This document shows, one piece after another, positions 48,483-48,708 of a stretch of 48,708 nucleotides of DNA (positions are counted from its first letter, which is position 1; each line of letters begins with the position of its first letter). A program made the translations under genes and the position numbers. This DNA is from Methylophilaceae bacterium (lineage in GTDB: Bacteria; Pseudomonadota; Gammaproteobacteria; Burkholderiales; Methylophilaceae), in NCBI GenBank assembly GCA_028355955.1, contig JAOMTQ010000009.1, forward strand, positions 1 through 48,708, in the 5' to 3' direction. The notes beneath the pieces were generated by a model. That model made no database searches. It was given only the letters and a program-made list of their open reading frames with translations, and had not been told where the DNA came from.

Positions 48483-48708
48483 TATTTTTATTTTTTAAAT
48501 CTTTTAAAAGTCCATCAATCCCATTCGTTCTAACTGCGCTTCCAAACTGACTACGGTAATTAGTTATCATACTAACTCCCTCAATGATTAGGTCTATCAC
48601 TAACCACTTTCCAGTACTATTAGATAAGGCATAATTAACATTAATTGGTTGTGAGCTTGCTTGAGTAATTTCTGTTTTGACAGTGACTATATTGCCTTTT
48701 TGTTTTTT
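48472..48708 (-). CDS. mlaC: MlaC, phospholipid-binding protein, 5' end cut by window edge
   Basis: The 78 visible codons plus stop end at 48472. They include NSTGKWLVIDLIIEGVSMI followed by TNYRSQFGSAVRTNGIDGLL, the C-terminal signature of MlaC, the periplasmic carrier of the Mla retrograde phospholipid transport system. The reading frame is open to the window edge, so the signal peptide and most of the protein lie outside. It overlaps mlaB by 11 bases. Confidence 0.92.
   Translation of the reverse strand, partial: KKQKGNIVTVKTEITQASSQPINVNYALSNSTGKWLVIDLIIEGVSMITNYRSQFGSAVRTNGIDGLLKDLKNKNNAA

Overview
The window is a continuous stretch of housekeeping chromosome from an AT-rich betaproteobacterium. 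Every gene I can support lies on the minus strand, so transcription runs from high to low coordinates. Gene order (mlaC-mlaB-ABC transporter-bolA-grxD-murA-his-hinT-tatABC-petABC-sspAB, then tRNA-tufB-secE-nusG and the ribosomal supercluster), very short spacers, low GC and many 1-4 nt overlaps fit a streamlined betaproteobacterium. My best guess is a relative of the marine Methylophilales (OM43 type). That placement is inference from order and composition only.

Layout in transcription order. (1) 48708-44608: the end of mlaC, mlaB, a YadGH-like ABC-2 transporter, a BolA/IbaG protein, monothiol glutaredoxin and murA. (2) 44607-37081: a nearly gap-free histidine operon hisG-hisD-hisC-[unknown gene]-[DUF2256 gene]-hisB-hisH-hisA-hisF-hisI-hisE, followed by hinT. 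(3) 37067-35928: tatA-tatB-tatC. (4) 35810-32228: the Rieske protein, cytochrome b and cytochrome c1 of the bc1 complex, then sspA and sspB. (5) 32176-30375: tRNA-Thr(TGT), tRNA-Tyr, tRNA-Gly, tRNA-Thr(GGT), tuf copy 2 and tRNA-Trp, in the same order as the E. coli thrU-tyrU-glyT-thrT-tufB block. (6) 30361-1: secE-nusG-rplKAJL-rpoBC-rpsLG-fusA-tuf-rpsJ-(S10)-(spc)-(alpha)-rplQ, with rplQ cut by the window edge.

Small features added by reading between the long genes: rpmJ, tatA, a 42-residue DUF2256 protein, five tRNAs, an L10-type autoregulatory leader, a 13-bp hairpin between rplL and rpoB, and five well-formed promoters (TTGnnn, 17-nt spacer, TATAAT-like) ahead of rpsM, rplN, rplC, rpsL and tRNA-Tyr. 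Start codons were moved inward for rplR, rpsH, rpmC, rplV, rplC, rplA and hisB, on ribosome-binding sites and family length.

I see no defence island, phage, IS element, CRISPR or other new system. The best lead is regulatory: three ribosomal-protein promoters carry the same pyrimidine block, (C/G)TCTTTTT, exactly four bases after the -10 box. Also worth attention are an unrecognised 171-residue protein and a zinc-finger-like DUF2256 protein inside the his operon, the perfectly matched tuf copies with sharp edges, and a promoter that separates rpsJ from the rest of the S10 genes. No stretch over 300 bases lacks a gene.
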